Of a DNA stretch of 64,000 nucleotides, positions 30,735-44,397 are shown one piece after another. Numbering within the stretch: position 1 is the stretch's first letter; each line of letters opens with the position of its first letter. The position numbers and the translations under genes are program-made. Source of the stretch: Cacajao melanocephalus. Lineage: Eukaryota; Chordata; Mammalia; Primates; Pitheciidae. The stretch spans positions 62,001 to 126,000 of the forward strand of contig CAUYLG010034991.1 of the NCBI GenBank assembly GCA_963573385.1, read 5' to 3'. Under the pieces are notes generated by a model. It was given only the letters and a program-made list of their open reading frames with translations, was not told the origin of the DNA and searched no databases.

Positions 30735-30855
30735 CATTTTACCTTTCTGAACCTTAACAGACATACTGTGCAACTTACCCATCCTCTGCAGAGGGGGAAA
30801 CTGAGACCTAGGAGAATAAAATGACTCGCTCAGGTCACACCACTAAAGGATTTTC
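30735..30855 (-). repeat. MIR fragment, minus strand
   Basis: Reverse MIR pattern: gagggggaaactgagaccta, gactcgctcaggtcacacca. Confidence 0.7.
30815..30820 (+). promoter_or_regulatory. Candidate poly(A) signal AATAAA
   Basis: Second canonical hexamer, 1.65 kb past the stop. It lies within a minus-strand MIR-like segment and could have arisen from it. No clear GU-rich element is obvious immediately downstream. Confidence 0.25.
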
Positions 30856-32844
30856 ATCATTTCAGCATACCTAAGACAGGGCAGGCCTATTTTCAGTTTT
30901 CTCATAAGATGGCTATTACTCCTCTCAAAATGCATTTCCAAGGAAGGAACATACGACTTTATCGGCCACAGGGCAGACATTTTTATAGTGTCTGTGATTA
31001 AAATGTTTGAGGTTTAGGTTTGCCATTGTCTTTCCACAACAGCAAAGAAGCCCAAATAATTCAGATGTAACCACACCAAGTGCAAACCTGTGCTTTATAT
31101 TTCACATACTGTTGTCCATACAGTTCTAAATACATGTGCAGGGGATCATAGCTAGTGCATTACACACTTGTTCAGTCTCCCCTGCAGACACACTAAGCGA
31201 TAATACCAATGTGTTATGCACTCAACTAGAAGATAGTAAGTTTTAATCTGAGGACAAGTACAGTCCTCACAAAAGGGCAAGTTTGCATAATAGATCTTTG
31301 ATCAATTCTCTCTCCAAGGGGCCTGCAAGTAGGCTATTATTTATAAAACACAACTGAAGAGGGGATTGGTCTTATTCTTAAATCATATTGTTGCTAATCA
31401 TTTTCTGAACAGTGTGTTCTAAATCAGTCATTGATTTAGTGTCAGCCATGTGGAGTACCTCGGCTTAAAGCAACTCCACAAAACTGACACAACACACTTA
31501 CCAATTAAATGGATTTTGTTGAGAATTTAATCATTCAATTTGGTCAACCAGAATGACTTACTGTGAAACTTTGTTTTATGAGAGATAGTTTTCCAACTTG
31601 ATTGAGTCTCCGTATACCTTGAGATATCGTATTTTTTAATGAAGGGCATTTTCAAACTTGTCAACTTCTCTTTTCAGCCCTTGAAATGAAGGCTTATGGA
31701 ACTCTGACTGTGAAATGAATTTTTCTATTGGGAGATTATGCATGCCAAGATTTATTATTTATTGTTAGATAATTATTTATTTGTTAATATTGATTATTGC
31801 TCTGTCGCATTGGTTTAGCCCCACTGTGGAGAAGACACTTTAGAAGTAACTCAGAATCCCATCTCCATAAAATTTAAGTCTTTACTTCATCAAGTTTTAC
31901 TTTTTGAATTGCTATAAAGAGGGAAAAAATGATCCCTGCAAACACTTAAAGAAGCTGTGTTTTTTTCTTTCAGTTAATTCCAACCAAGACGTTAACGTCC
32001 ACTTTACCAAAGAAACTTATTTGGTTGGTTTTGAGTTGGTGTTTGTTGTTTGTTTACCAAAGAAATTATTCCATTTATCAAAATATTTCTCCTGGTCAAC
32101 TGAAAAACTGTGATACTGGGGCTTTTTTGGCCATTGATAAGGAAAATTTTTAAAAGTCAGGGTAAGGGTGATATTCTCTGATTTAGTGAAATTCAGAAGA
32201 TGTAAATTCACAAGGAATGTGGTGTTTGCAAAAAAGAAAATGACACCTGAAATAGGACGTTATTGTTTAGTCCCACAGCAACATTCCAACAGGTGGCATC
32301 AGGGCTCCTCAGGTTAAAAGAAGTAGTTTGTTCCAGAGATAAAGGAAGACAAACCCTCATGAAATGTTTCTCCATTGTTCCAGCTCATAAGTTTTGCTTC
32401 ATTTTGGGTTTTGGAGTTTTTAGTTTCGTTGGTGTTTGTTTTGCTTTTATTTGGTTTGTGGTTTGTGTTTGCTTGTGTTTGCTTCTACCTTTCCAACCAC
32501 TTTTATTCCCTCAGTTTTCAGTGAGAAGTGAGATAATCAGATGCCACCCTCCATGGCCACACTTATTTATGTAGTATACTGCTCCAAATGAGGGCCTTGG
32601 TGACCCTTATGACCCTTTTCTTTTAACTAACCACCACCCATTTGTAAGTGGCATTCTGGGACTATGACACCAGTTTTCTCCAGTGCCAATGACAGAGCTC
32701 TGCTGTGCGCATCACAAGAACAAGTGGAATGGGCAGCTGCCTTGGGGGTGTGGCATGAGGCAGAGCCTCTTGGACACAAATGTTATCTTCCTCATAATGG
32801 CTTTATTCTTTTGGATCCTATTAAAGTACCCCTGTAGCTTAGAG

Positions 32845-33090
32845 TAGTGTTTGACCTCTGTGACTCTGTTTTCTCATCTGTAAAATAGGGATAATATCAG
32901 TAAATATCTTTAAATTTGGCAAATACTTATTGAGTGCCAAATATTGCCCAGATACTGTTCTACAGACTGGGGGCACAACAGTCAACAAATCAGATTTTTA
33001 AAACTCTGTTCTTGTAGAGCCTACCTTTGAGTGACATTGCAGGTATATTGTGGGGATTGAGTGAGATGAGAGATGACATTTGGAAAGCAC
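32845..33090 (+). repeat. MIR fragment followed by an older repeat piece
   Basis: gttttctcatctgtaaaata marks a MIR middle. From 32925, ttattgagtgccaaatattg and following bases match another common ancient mammalian repeat, with gtgagatgagagatgaca at the end. Confidence 0.55.
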
Positions 33091-34243
33091 TCTTGGAAAG
33101 GCCTGGCAGAGAAAAGAGACTCAAAACATTATTTGTAGTTCATCAATCTCGCACAGTAGCACTAGGACTCAGGATGTAAAGCTACTGAGAAAAAGATTGG
33201 AGCCTGAGATTAGGGCTACAAATGCAATGAGTTGCCACAGAAGGTAGTTAATTACCAGTCATTTTAGGACATTCAAAATTAAGCTGATCACCACTTAGTG
33301 GGGCCACTGTAAAGGGGGTGCAAGCCCTGGACATTGGCGTCATACTATGATCTTTGAAAAAAATGGATACAGGCACTTGGGTTTGAGGATGGAGAAGGGA
33401 TACCACTGATTATTGAATAACTATGCCTGGCTTGTCCGAGGGAATGTAAACATTCCCTTTAAGTAATTTGCTTTAATTTTGTGTTAAAAGCACCAGGTAT
33501 TTGAAGACATAAAAGTTCCTATTTTTTAAAAACATGGTAAAGCTGCAATACAAAGAAAAATATTAAGTTAGTGGATTTGCTGGCAAAGAACTAAGAATGG
33601 CTGCAGCCAACACATTGCAGAGTTCCTCCCTGTGGTGGTTACAACTGTTTATTTCTGTTTCATGCCAGTCTAGGAGAAGGCAAAGAGGAAAGTGGATGAG
33701 CTATAATCGGTTCACCTGAATAGGCAGTGCCAGAATGTCCCCCCCAGCTTGCCTCTCACCTGCCCTGCTTCTTCCCAGGTGATTTGTTTGAAGTCCTCTT
33801 TGATATTTATGAGAGCACCATGGAAGGAAGAGGAAGTGAGGCAACCAGAGAGCTATGGCTTCTGTGCAGATTTTTGAGTTAGATTAAAGTTAGCACCACC
33901 TGATTAGAGCCTATCTGGTGAGGAAAGAAGCCTTCTTTTCAAATACAAAGAAAGCAATGCATACCAAGGAGGCAACCAACAGAGAAACCTTGGCGAAAGA
34001 AGTGATGTTCCTGTGGAATGTGCCAGCAGCTTCTCCCTCCAGAATGCTGACACCAGATGAATCTTTGGTTAGAATTAAGCCTACCCCTTTGTTTTTCACA
34101 TGAGAAAACAGAACCCTGGAGAATGAAATTATATTCACAAAGCTAATTAGAGACAGATATGACACTATAACTGAAATCTAGTTCTTAGCCTCAATTCTCT
34201 CTCCATTCTGCCACATTCCTGCCAAATTCTATTTATCTAAATT

Positions 34244-34429
34244 GTGGGGATCTTAACCTGGGGGCCATGAATGAGTTCATGGGAGGGGTCTCTGAGCTCC
34301 CTAAAATTAAATTATATGCAAAAATGTGTGTATATGTTCAACATGTGCATTTTCCTAAAAGAGAGGGCTCATAGTTGTCATCAGATTGCAAAAGAGGTCA
34401 ATGAGCCAAAAAGGGTGAAGAACCACTGT
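34244..34429 (+). mobile_element. Non-autonomous hAT (Charlie-like) transposon with target duplication
   Basis: A 186-bp element with imperfect terminal inverted repeats (gtggggatcttaacctgg versus the reverse complement of gggtgaagaaccactgt). It is flanked by an 8-bp target duplication, TCTAAATT at 34236-34243 and CCTAAATT at 34430-34437. Eight-base duplications are characteristic of hAT elements. Confidence 0.75.
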
Positions 34430-34584
34430 CCTAAATTAATAAAGACCTCATTGGGAATGTGATCCTCGTGTCCTTGTTTTAGCTAACGAGCAATCAAAAA
34501 CTTTTGAACTATCTTTTCTCTAAGGAACCAAAAATGCTTCCAAATTTTGGTTTCTTCATGCCAAGCCAAGTGCCTACTTCTATT

Positions 34585-34629
34585 CATTTATTCTTCATTC
34601 ATTCTTTCATTCATTCATTTATTTATTCT
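34585..34629 (+). repeat. (ATTC)n/(TTTA)n tetranucleotide tract
   Basis: Imperfect ttcattcattctttcattca followed by tttatttattc. Confidence 0.85.
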
Positions 34630-35134
34630 GCAAACATATTTTCAGTGCCAATTCATGTTCTTGCACCAGCTAAATATGCCCTCCACAGCAGGACAAGGAA
34701 AGGAGCCCTCTGTACTGTGCTCTTGTTGGCAAGAGGAATATCAGGTTGCTACCACATTCTCACTGTTGCAACAAAATATATATAGCCTCAAAATTTCAGT
34801 AACCATCCCACACACACATACACACATAAAAGAGGCAGCCAACAAAGCCAACATATAGAAGTGTGCCCTGTCAAAGAACCAGGGAAGAGCAGCCTATTTC
34901 CAGGTTATATATAGTTATGTGCTGCTTTGCAACTGCATACCACATCCTTGGAAGGGCTGCTCTCAAATGAGCCCTACTCTAAGATGTCTACACCAGGCAT
35001 GCTTTCACACATGTGCAGTAGCCTACTCTCAAACAAATATGGAGACAATAAGTCTCATTCATCTTGATAATATTTGTAGCGGGCAAAGAAGAAACCATGG
35101 CCATGGACAGATGGGTGCATTTAAGGACAGGTGT

Positions 35135-35472
<338 letters not shown>

Positions 35473-36104
35473 CTAGTCAGAAGCTAGATAAAATACAGGT
35501 TGCTGGAGGAAGTTGGAGAATAAATGACTATACTGTATTTGTTGGCTCTGCTGCTTCTGGTATCACTTCAGGCACAATGGAATCCACCTGGGTTGACCTA
35601 AGGGAAAGGCTGGGTTAATCCCTACTTGGCCTTGTATGAAGCACCAAGGAGGCACCAATGGCTGATCGGTGCCTCTTCCATCATCCTCTGCCCAGCCATG
35701 ATAAGGAAAGCCTTCTGTTGAGATGGAGGAATATTAGTTCAACTTTGTAGCATCTGATATGAAGTTTGAGGGCTTTGTTTTTTGGGATCTACAAAGTGCT
35801 TTGTCTAATTCTTGCAAAGTGGCAAAGACCCAGCCCATTTCCATTACTCATTCCAGGTTCATGCTGAGGAAAACTGATAACGTTCTCTTCGGCAAAACAA
35901 TTTCCTTAACGATTCCTTAACAATTTCCTAGGATGAATCTTGAACATGTTTAGCTCAGCCTTTCAGATATTTATTCTTTAAATTACCATCCTATTAAAAT
36001 TGCCTTTGCCCACTGATCCAGAATCACCAAGGCAGTTATCATGATGCCTCCCAGGACTGTGGGTGACTGGGCAAACTGGTAGTGACCGATTGGCTCTGCT
36101 TCAA

Positions 36105-36142
<38 letters not shown>
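36105..36142 (+). repeat. (CA)n microsatellite
   Basis: About 19 CA units with one TA interruption. It is followed to ~36280 by a degenerate CA/TA-rich tract (acatatacatatgcac-like words). Confidence 0.95.
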
Positions 36143-36144
<2 letters not shown>

Positions 36145-36904
36145 ACACATATATATACACATGCATATATTTGTGCACAACTATAACACATAGAAACATA
36201 CACATATACATATGCACATGTTTACATACATACATATCACAAATGTTCATATACACATACACATGCACAACACCTGTTACAATATGCTCAACACATTTGA
36301 GGCACATTGAAATGCCTTGGCAGGCCCAACCCTATGGTTCTGTAAGGTTTGGCAGGCCGGGGGCTTCAGATGTCTGCAGGATACCATTGAAAAAATGTTA
36401 TCTTCCCCTTCTATATGTTTCTTGTGCATGAGATAGCTAAGAGCAGGCAAACTACCCTTTAAAGAAAAGAAAACTGGAAACGTGAATGTGCCTTGCAATT
36501 TAAAAATTGCTAACAGTTTCACAGTGGGAAAACTGCATTTGTTGGAATTTTCGAAGTCATAAGCAAGAAGAATAGCATAGACCCAAAACCACAGAGATCT
36601 CTCCTAAGGTCTAGAATTGTGGAAATTTATTTAGAATATTTGCTTGGTGATCCAGAGAAAGGGGAAAGAAGTGGGGAAGAAGGACATATGGGGTGGTCCC
36701 GCCATCTTGCCAACTCCTCATCTTAGGAAGAAATGGGCAGTTTCCATTTATCCCTAGCATCAGTTTGGTGGGAAAACTGGTGCATTTCATCCACCTCAAG
36801 GAAAGGAAGTGCCATGCATGGAAGCCTGGTGATAGGCAACATCCATTTAGGAAAAAAGTCACACAAGCAACAGAAGAACTACCCAAGACTAGAAGCTTAT
36901 ACCA

Positions 36905-36905
36905 A

Positions 36906-36936
<31 letters not shown>

Positions 36937-36942
36937 TATACA

Positions 36943-36980
<38 letters not shown>
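36905..36980 (+). repeat. Compound (TC)n(CA)n microsatellite
   Basis: A TC run at 36905-36919 passes into a long CA run to 36980, broken by ATATA and CCC interruptions. Confidence 0.95.
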
Positions 36981-36983
<3 letters not shown>

Positions 36984-38242
36984 GTTGGGAGTAGACATTA
37001 AGAGGAACCCTAGTGCAGTTCCCAAAAAAAATCTTGGCATACAGTATTAACAGGGAAAAAGTAATTATTGAGAAGCTGAAAACAACCAAATCTGTGAGGA
37101 ATGACTGAATATATGAGCTGAGAATAATGTAAGTTTTTCTGGATTCTCTATAAGATAAAGATATAGAGCCTGAATCTATGCTTTTCTAAATAAAGGGACC
37201 CCTACATTTTCTTTTGAATTTTTGACCTATAATTCCTCTTCAGCACCTTAGAATACACCCAAGTTCTTTTCCTATCGCCTACAATCCCATAATACAACCA
37301 CCCACTATTTGTTATGGTTTACACTCCAGCTTAGAACCCATGAGCGGAATTACTGAATTATTGAATGCTAGGCCCAAACAAAAGAAACTTCAGCTTGGTT
37401 TTAGTAATTTCTTGATCAAACTTCTCTCATTTCTGTAAATGTGCAAATATTTCAAACTTGTAAAAAGTATGTCTACATAGCCAATGCTCTTAGTATTTTT
37501 AACATCAAAGATAACGTCTGCCAATAATTATTAATGACAAAATAGTCATAATTGTTCAATGTTCCTTTAACAGTCCAATTGTAGTAGGTGAGAAAACAAA
37601 AAAAGAAGAAAAGCTATGTTGAATATTTAGTAATGCTGAAAAGATCCTCACCCTAGACATAAAATAGTTTAAACATTTAAACATGGCCCCTCTCTTACTG
37701 TCATTTCTAGTGAAAGAAGTTCCTGAAATTGCATATTATTTTGTAAAGTTTTGGGCTAAATCACAATAAATTTTTAAGTTGCTTCCATGGAAATAGATCA
37801 TAATACCACAGCTTGTCAATCAAAGTAATCATTAATTCAGTATTCAGAAACCTTATCACCTCTTCCTCCAGAAAGAACTATAGTTATATTGTGTTTCATA
37901 GTATTTTAGTTGGGTTTCTTCACAGTAGGCAAATGGGTGATTCTGGTCATAATAAACTATTTTCAAACTAGGAAAAAGTAACCAAATGCTAGAGCACATA
38001 ATGAGTTTAGCTTCATCAGTTTTGAGACAGATAAGCATAAAACCCTACTGGAAAAAAATAACAGTCAAACTTAAGAGTTTTACAAAATTTGAGTCACGTC
38101 ACTTTTCTCCATGACAGGCAGCACGTGCTCAGGTGGAATTTAATCAAAAATGTACCCAGAACAATTTCCCACAAAGAGTTGTAATAGTTTGCAGCAAGGG
38201 GCATTAATAAATTATCACTTTTACCTAAAGTCAAGAGACACA

Positions 38243-38490
38243 CAGACCTTTTTTGGTGCCCCTCTACATTGTCATAGCAAGGCCCTTCTGAACATTAACA
38301 AGCCTAGATGTCTATACCGCTTATTTGCAGTATCTATAGGGGAATCGTTCATGAATATAAACAGAAATGTTTTATCTGAAGAGGCTGTGTACGCCAACCT
38401 AGACCCCTGCATTTCTTTATTAACATAAGACTAAACTTGTTACATTTGAGGCAAATGTGTACAGTATTTTTCCCTTTTAAAGATAGTTTA
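38243..38490 (+). repeat. Dispersed direct repeat, copy 2
   Basis: Partner of 30444-30700 in the same orientation. Core 38271-38317. The 92-codon ORF across it is not conserved in the other copy. Confidence 0.75.
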
Positions 38491-38916
38491 AAAAATCAAT
38501 GTAATAACAAATGGCCAACTCTTTCCAAAAAAAATTCCTGTATTTTGTACTACTTGAGTTTCTCTAATGCCTAAAATATGTATTTACATCATCCCACACC
38601 TACACAGAAACAAAATCAGCAGGGAAAACCATCCCACTGATGATGGGCAATTCCACAGTTCCTCTCCATCTGACCAGCTTTCACCAGAGGGCGATCTTTC
38701 ATGCTTGCACATGGAGTTTATACACTGTAGAAGCCCCCAAGTCACTCAGCACACTAAACCTGGGAAATGGATCATGCCAAATACATTGAGTCCTTAGTTG
38801 ACTATCTTTTCATATTAAAGTCCCATCTTCCAATGAAGCATCCTGTTTTCAATCTTGATATCAAATTTCAAATGTAAAGGAGATTTCAAATGTATTGCTT
38901 TCACCTTTGCTTTTTT

Positions 38917-39046
38917 ATTCATTTATTTTTAATTGACATAAAAATTGTATATATTTATGGGATACAATGTGATGTTTTGATATATGTATGCATTGTGGAA
39001 TGATTAAATCAAGCTAATTAACATATCTGTCACCTCACATATTTCT
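38917..39046 (-). repeat. L1 3' UTR fragment, minus strand
   Basis: Contains the well-known L1 tract ttgtatatatttatgggata, gatgttttgatatatgtatg, ggaatgattaaatcaagcta and catatctgtcacctcacata. Confidence 0.88.
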
Positions 39047-39091
39047 TTTTTTGCTTTCAGTTTTTCAGGAATATTTCTAATCCTCTACTAG

Positions 39092-39451
<360 letters not shown>

Positions 39452-40290
39452 TTTTCTTTATGTTCAGATATTTCATTTCTCTTTAAGAGTAATTAGTATG
39501 TGTTTTTTGTTGCTGTTTATGTTTTGTTTTGTTTACACTAGATGAGCAATCCAAAAAAGTGTATATGACTCAATATCCTACAGGTAGAGGGGTGGGGTTT
39601 TCACTTGTTTGTTTGTTTAGCAGCAAATGTCTTTTTATAAAACCTTGTATGTGGCGCTTTCTTTGGCTTAACAGTCACAATGTTACACCTCTGTCTCTGA
39701 TGAAAGAAAAGAAAAACGAGTTCCTGGCCTTAGTTTAATATATAATCACAAATGGGGAAATAAATCTGTACTGGGAAGCACCCTATATGCCTACCTGCCT
39801 GGGCTTACAGGAAGTCAACAGAGGCCTAAGAAAAAATATAAGGTTGGCCTCTTCTTTCTGTAGAATTCTGGTTTTCCCTGGGCATTTGGGGCTGGGGAAG
39901 AGGAAATGTTGGGCATATTAGTTATAGTTCATCACCTGTATGGAGAGGGAGGAGAAAAACCCTAGGACGAAAGTAACAAAGCAGTATATATACACGGGGT
40001 GTCAAAACAATTGTCAGGAGTTGGTGGGTGAGTGTTCTGTTTTAGTTCATTTCACAGGACTAACTAAATGGATAAATGATCATCACCGTCACAAAAGTTT
40101 GAATCTAAAATTGTGTGTTACAGGTACCAAATTGCAATATCATAATGTGAAGAATTGGGATGATTTCAGATTTTGCTTCAATAGTACTGAGCTGGAACCC
40201 AGCAGCTGGGAACAGCTAAAGGAGAAGTAGCACACACTCCTGTCTGCTAAAGTCCTTATTTAGCCCATTTCCATGGAAACTAAAATCAGA

Positions 40291-40317
40291 TATCTCTCTC
40301 TCTCTCTGTCTCTCTGT

Positions 40318-40365
<48 letters not shown>

Positions 40366-40397
40366 GGGGGGGAATGTCTAGAGTGTGGGGGGGGGGG
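40291..40397 (+). repeat. Compound (TC)n(AC)n microsatellite with G-runs
   Basis: TC/TG run 40291-40320, about 22 AC units 40320-40363, then G-runs of seven (40366-40372) and eleven (40387-40397) and a short GT run. Confidence 0.95.
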
Positions 40398-41302
40398 TGT
40401 GTGTTTAACATAGATAGGATAATTTCTGCATGAACATTCTCTTATCAGAGATAACTCTCCAACAAATGGAAGAAGGGTCAGAAATCCAGGCTGACTTCCT
40501 TTTTTAGAAGCCAAACCCGTAATGCAGATGAAGAACTCAGGTTAGAAAAGTAAATATATCACACCAGCCCTTTGCTACCAATTCCCTCGGGCATTCCATT
40601 TCATAACTACATGTTCAATTAATTTAGCTAACTTGGAAATATTTTATGGTGAGAAGACAGCCACTGAAACTAAATTTAATCCCTTGGATTTTTGCCCACT
40701 TTGCTTTACTCTGAAGCACTGACATTTCCCTATATAGCCTGGAAAATAAAGGCTAAGGAAAAAGAGAAAGTGAATGAGTTTATTTTACTTTTTCAACATA
40801 TACTTTGTTAAGTTTCTATCCTAACGGAAAAATGATAGGTGCATATTCCAGATTTATGGGGACATTTTATAATAAATGATTCCATCTTAGTCCACATCTC
40901 TCTTAAAGACAGGCCAACATTCAAGTTTCTCCCAGTAAGGGTGGAAGAAGAATAAATATTGTTCCTTTCAATGAGGTCACCAGGCAACCTGGATGCCTTC
41001 TATACATGGAAAATTTTCGATAGGGGAAAATCTTTTACTTCCTATTTCTGTCCTTTTTTTTCTACGAGAAAGGATAAAAATAGGATTTCTTTTTAAAGAA
41101 TTTTCACTTTAAAATGGACTGTAGATGATGATTTTGGACCTTAAATTAGGTTATTTTACCATACCCTTTTGAAAAATTGGTGAGTATTGCAGCTCATAAA
41201 ATATTTATCTTTTGCTAGAATCTAAAATGGGATGAAGAGCTGTATGTTTCAGCTGGCATAGATCAACAGGACAATAGGGTTTGATCTTAAACATAAGTGG
41301 CT

Positions 41303-41593
41303 TATTTTATTTTAGAGACAGAATTTCACTCTGTTGCTCAGACTAGGGTGCAGTGGTACAGTCAGGTAGCCTCGAACTCTTAGGCTTAAGCAATCATCTT
41401 GCCTCAGCCTCCTGAGTAACTAGGACTATAGGCGCACACCCTCATGCCTGGCTAATTTCTTTTGTAGTTTCTTATAGAGATGGGAGTGTCCCTATGTTTC
41501 CCAGGCTAGCCTCAAGCTCCTGGCCTCAAGATGATCCGCCTGCCTCAGCCTCCTGAAACTCTGGGATTACAGGTGTGAGCCACCACACAGTCC
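41303..41593 (-). mobile_element. AluJ-like SINE, minus strand
   Basis: Two diverged monomers in reverse (agacagaatttcactctgtt; gggattacaggtgtgagcca). High divergence suggests an old AluJ. Confidence 0.92.
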
Positions 41594-43294
41594 ATAAGAG
41601 TTTTATTTTAAACCTTACTATAGCATATTCTCATTTGTGCTTCATAATTGACTAGGCAGTCTTGTGAAAGGATGAGGGAGCTGATAGTTTATATTCAAAA
41701 CTAGGGTGGGGGAAACAATTATTATATTTTATAAAATTTAAATATTTTTAGAATTAGAAAATTGATAAAGGGCTAAAGTCTATTCAAAACCACCATGGGG
41801 GGGCAACTGTTTTACTTTATAAAATGGAAAAGTCATTTCTTAGATTTAAAAATAACCAAAAGTAAAGAGTGAGGGGTGACAAAACAAAAATTTCTCATAC
41901 TAAGGCATGGCTCAAGATGCCACACCCTACCCTCTTGGAGGCAAGTACTATCTCCCCCGAGGTGTTACACTGAGATGACATTTCATCATCTACATGAAAA
42001 TCTTCATTTCTACAGACAGCATCGGTGACTCATAGAATATAAAAACAAAAACAGAAACAAAAAACCTTGAGTCATAGTACCTAAACCACCAAGTTCAAAA
42101 ACTTCCTTTGGGAGAGCGCCCTAAAAGAATGTACAATGAGTACCCGTCACTATAGCTTGAACAGGAATACAGATGCTGAATCTGTAAGAATAGAGTCCTA
42201 GAAGCCATCAAATAAAGGATCCCAGGCTGTCATATTTGTCTGCATTTATATGAATTAAGAAATGTATGGTTGTTAGAAAAAGGGGCCCACTTAATTTTTT
42301 TGCTTGACCTTGCATTATAGAAAAATTATAGACTGACCCCCCCAAAAAAACCCAAAACCTAGAAGGAGTACTGAATATGGTTAACAGATCTTGGCAATTG
42401 ATGTTCCATGGCTAAAAAGTAAATTTTAGAATGATCTAGTACTACTGAATAATTTCTGTACACATATACACTGAGTCCAAAGATTAAACTTGAAATAACT
42501 ATAGTTGAGGGATTTGTATCCCAGCATTTCTTTTGTGGGTGTGAAAAGAAAATCTGGAAATTCAGCAATGGTATTAAATACAAATTTACAATATAACTTT
42601 ACTTTCAATCCTTCTAGGGTCTGGACATTTCCTTTCTATTACTAAAGAAATGGAAAATCTTAGGATGTGAAAATATTTTGATCACTGCATTAATTTGAAT
42701 GTTTTTTTCTCTCTCTAGAAATGTTCTTACTCCTCCCTTATTCTTTTACTGTTTCAGATTACTCAAAAAACAGTCCATAGACTTCAGCCAGTATGGCTCA
42801 AATGTTTCCCAGACTTTTGCAATTGTAAGCACTCCTGGGTTCCACTAAAGGGTGGCTGATGCAGCTTCCAGATTAACTGTATCCTGGAAGTTATAGAATT
42901 ATTTACTAACAGCAAAAAGATACAATTACAAGCTGAAATATTGTGACATATTGTGTAATGTCTACAATCAAATGCAGTGTTTAGTAAACAGACACCTCTG
43001 TCATTTCATATTTATATAGATTTTAAAATAAAGCACACAACGAAAAACAAGTATGTATGCATCCCTTTTGCATTACTTTGATCATGGCAAAGGAAAAACA
43101 CAGCAAACACTACTGCAAAATGCTTGGCCATCACACAGCATTAAAAATAAAGCAGATGCCAAGTTGAACATTTACTAGTGTGTGATGTGCCAGCCAAGAA
43201 TCTTCTTATTCAGGTGTTATAACTCAAAGATTTTTTCAGAATTTGGTTCATAAATGTCTTACAATCTGTTATTGACATAATGATGAGAGAGATG

Positions 43295-43705
43295 AGTGTC
43301 TCAGGCTGGGTATCCCCCAGAATCAGATTAGGAGACAAGATGTGCATGCAAGTGGTTTATTTAGGAGGTAATCCCAGGAGTACCAGCAGGAGCAAGGGAA
43401 AGTGATAACAGGGACTGGGAAGAAGACAACAGGGGATGTGTTCATAAACAGGTTACCTCTATGACAACTGGAGCCCAGTCCCACTGGAGGCTTCTGGGAG
43501 ATGGTTATGGAACATACTTCAGAGTTGTACCTGAGTAATCTGGGGTATTTAACTTCCATTTGCCATCGGATATTGGATAAGGGTTCCTGATTAACTCACC
43601 ATTATTAACTCCTCATTAACTTGCCAGAACCTCCAGCCTGCCTGCCCATCTGTGACCTGAAGAAGAGCCCTCAAGGAGAGAGCTGCAGGTGTCTGCAGTA
43701 GATGC
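43295..43705 (+). repeat. LTR-like interspersed repeat, copy D
   Basis: Starts ctgggtatcccccagaatca. It continues ggtttatttaggaggtaatc, ccaggagtaccagcaggagc, gacaactggagcccagtccc and gagagctgcaggtgtctgca. It is the most complete downstream copy of the family seen at 1128, 6690, 9455 and 15585. Confidence 0.7.
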
Positions 43706-43904
43706 TCTTGGCATATAGCAAAATGCTAAGTGTCAAAGGATATGGACAGAGCACCAGCAGTCTACTACAATGAGGGATATTATTCAATATATACATACAG
43801 ACACTGAACAGATTATTTAGTTCTCTGAGACACCACGAGGTTGGGGTTGCAGGGATCTAAGCCAAGACTAAAGGCAGGTAAGCTAAGGTCTGGTTAAGGT
43901 CTCC

Positions 43905-44397
43905 AGCCATAAAAAAGAATGAGATCCAGTCATTTCCAACAACATGGATGGAACTGTAGATCATTATGCTTAGTGAAATAAGCCAGGCACAGAAAGACAA
44001 ACATCCCATGTCCTAACTTATTTGTGGGATCTAAAAATCAAAACAATTGAATTCATAGACACAGAGAGTAGAAGGATGGTTATCAGAGGCTGGGAAGGGT
44101 AGCGAGGGTGGTAGGGGAGGTGGGGTGGTTAATGGATACAAAATAAAAGTATTTTAAGAGAATGAATAAGACCTACTATTGGACAGCACAGGGTAACTAT
44201 ACTCAATAATAACTGTATATTTTAAAATAAAGAGTATAATTGGATTGTTTGTAACTCAAAAGATAAATGCTTGAGGGGATGGACATCCCATTTTCCAAAA
44301 TGTGCTTATTTCACATTGCATGCCTGTATCAAAACAGCTCATGCACCCCATAAATATATCTACTTACTGTGTACCCACAAAAATTAATTTTTAAAAA
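43905..44397 (+). mobile_element. 5'-truncated L1 3' end (L1PB/L1MA-like)
   Basis: Contains the L1 3' segment: ccataaaaaagaatgagatc, caacatggatggaactgtag, gaataaccaggcaca-like block, gtagaaggatggttatcaga, and the 3' UTR ending tactgtgtacccacaaaaat. Only ~490 bases remain. Confidence 0.85.

Larger units (their letters stand above)
29167..31750 (+). other. PTCHD1: PTCHD1 3' UTR, end uncertain
   Basis: Sequence directly after the stop codon must start the 3' UTR. The end shown is a soft guess, not a mapped site. Poly(A)-signal hexamers on this strand include AATAAA at 29230-29235 (only 64 bases past the stop), AATAAA at 30815-30820, and ATTAAA at 30998-31003 and 31504-31509. The region also carries a CA microsatellite, a MIR piece and one copy of a dispersed duplicate. 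Sequence alone does not tell which signal is used. Confidence 0.4.

Noticed and set aside
36063..37001. ORFs of ~100-122 codons on both strands
   Set aside because: They are translations of CA/TC microsatellites.
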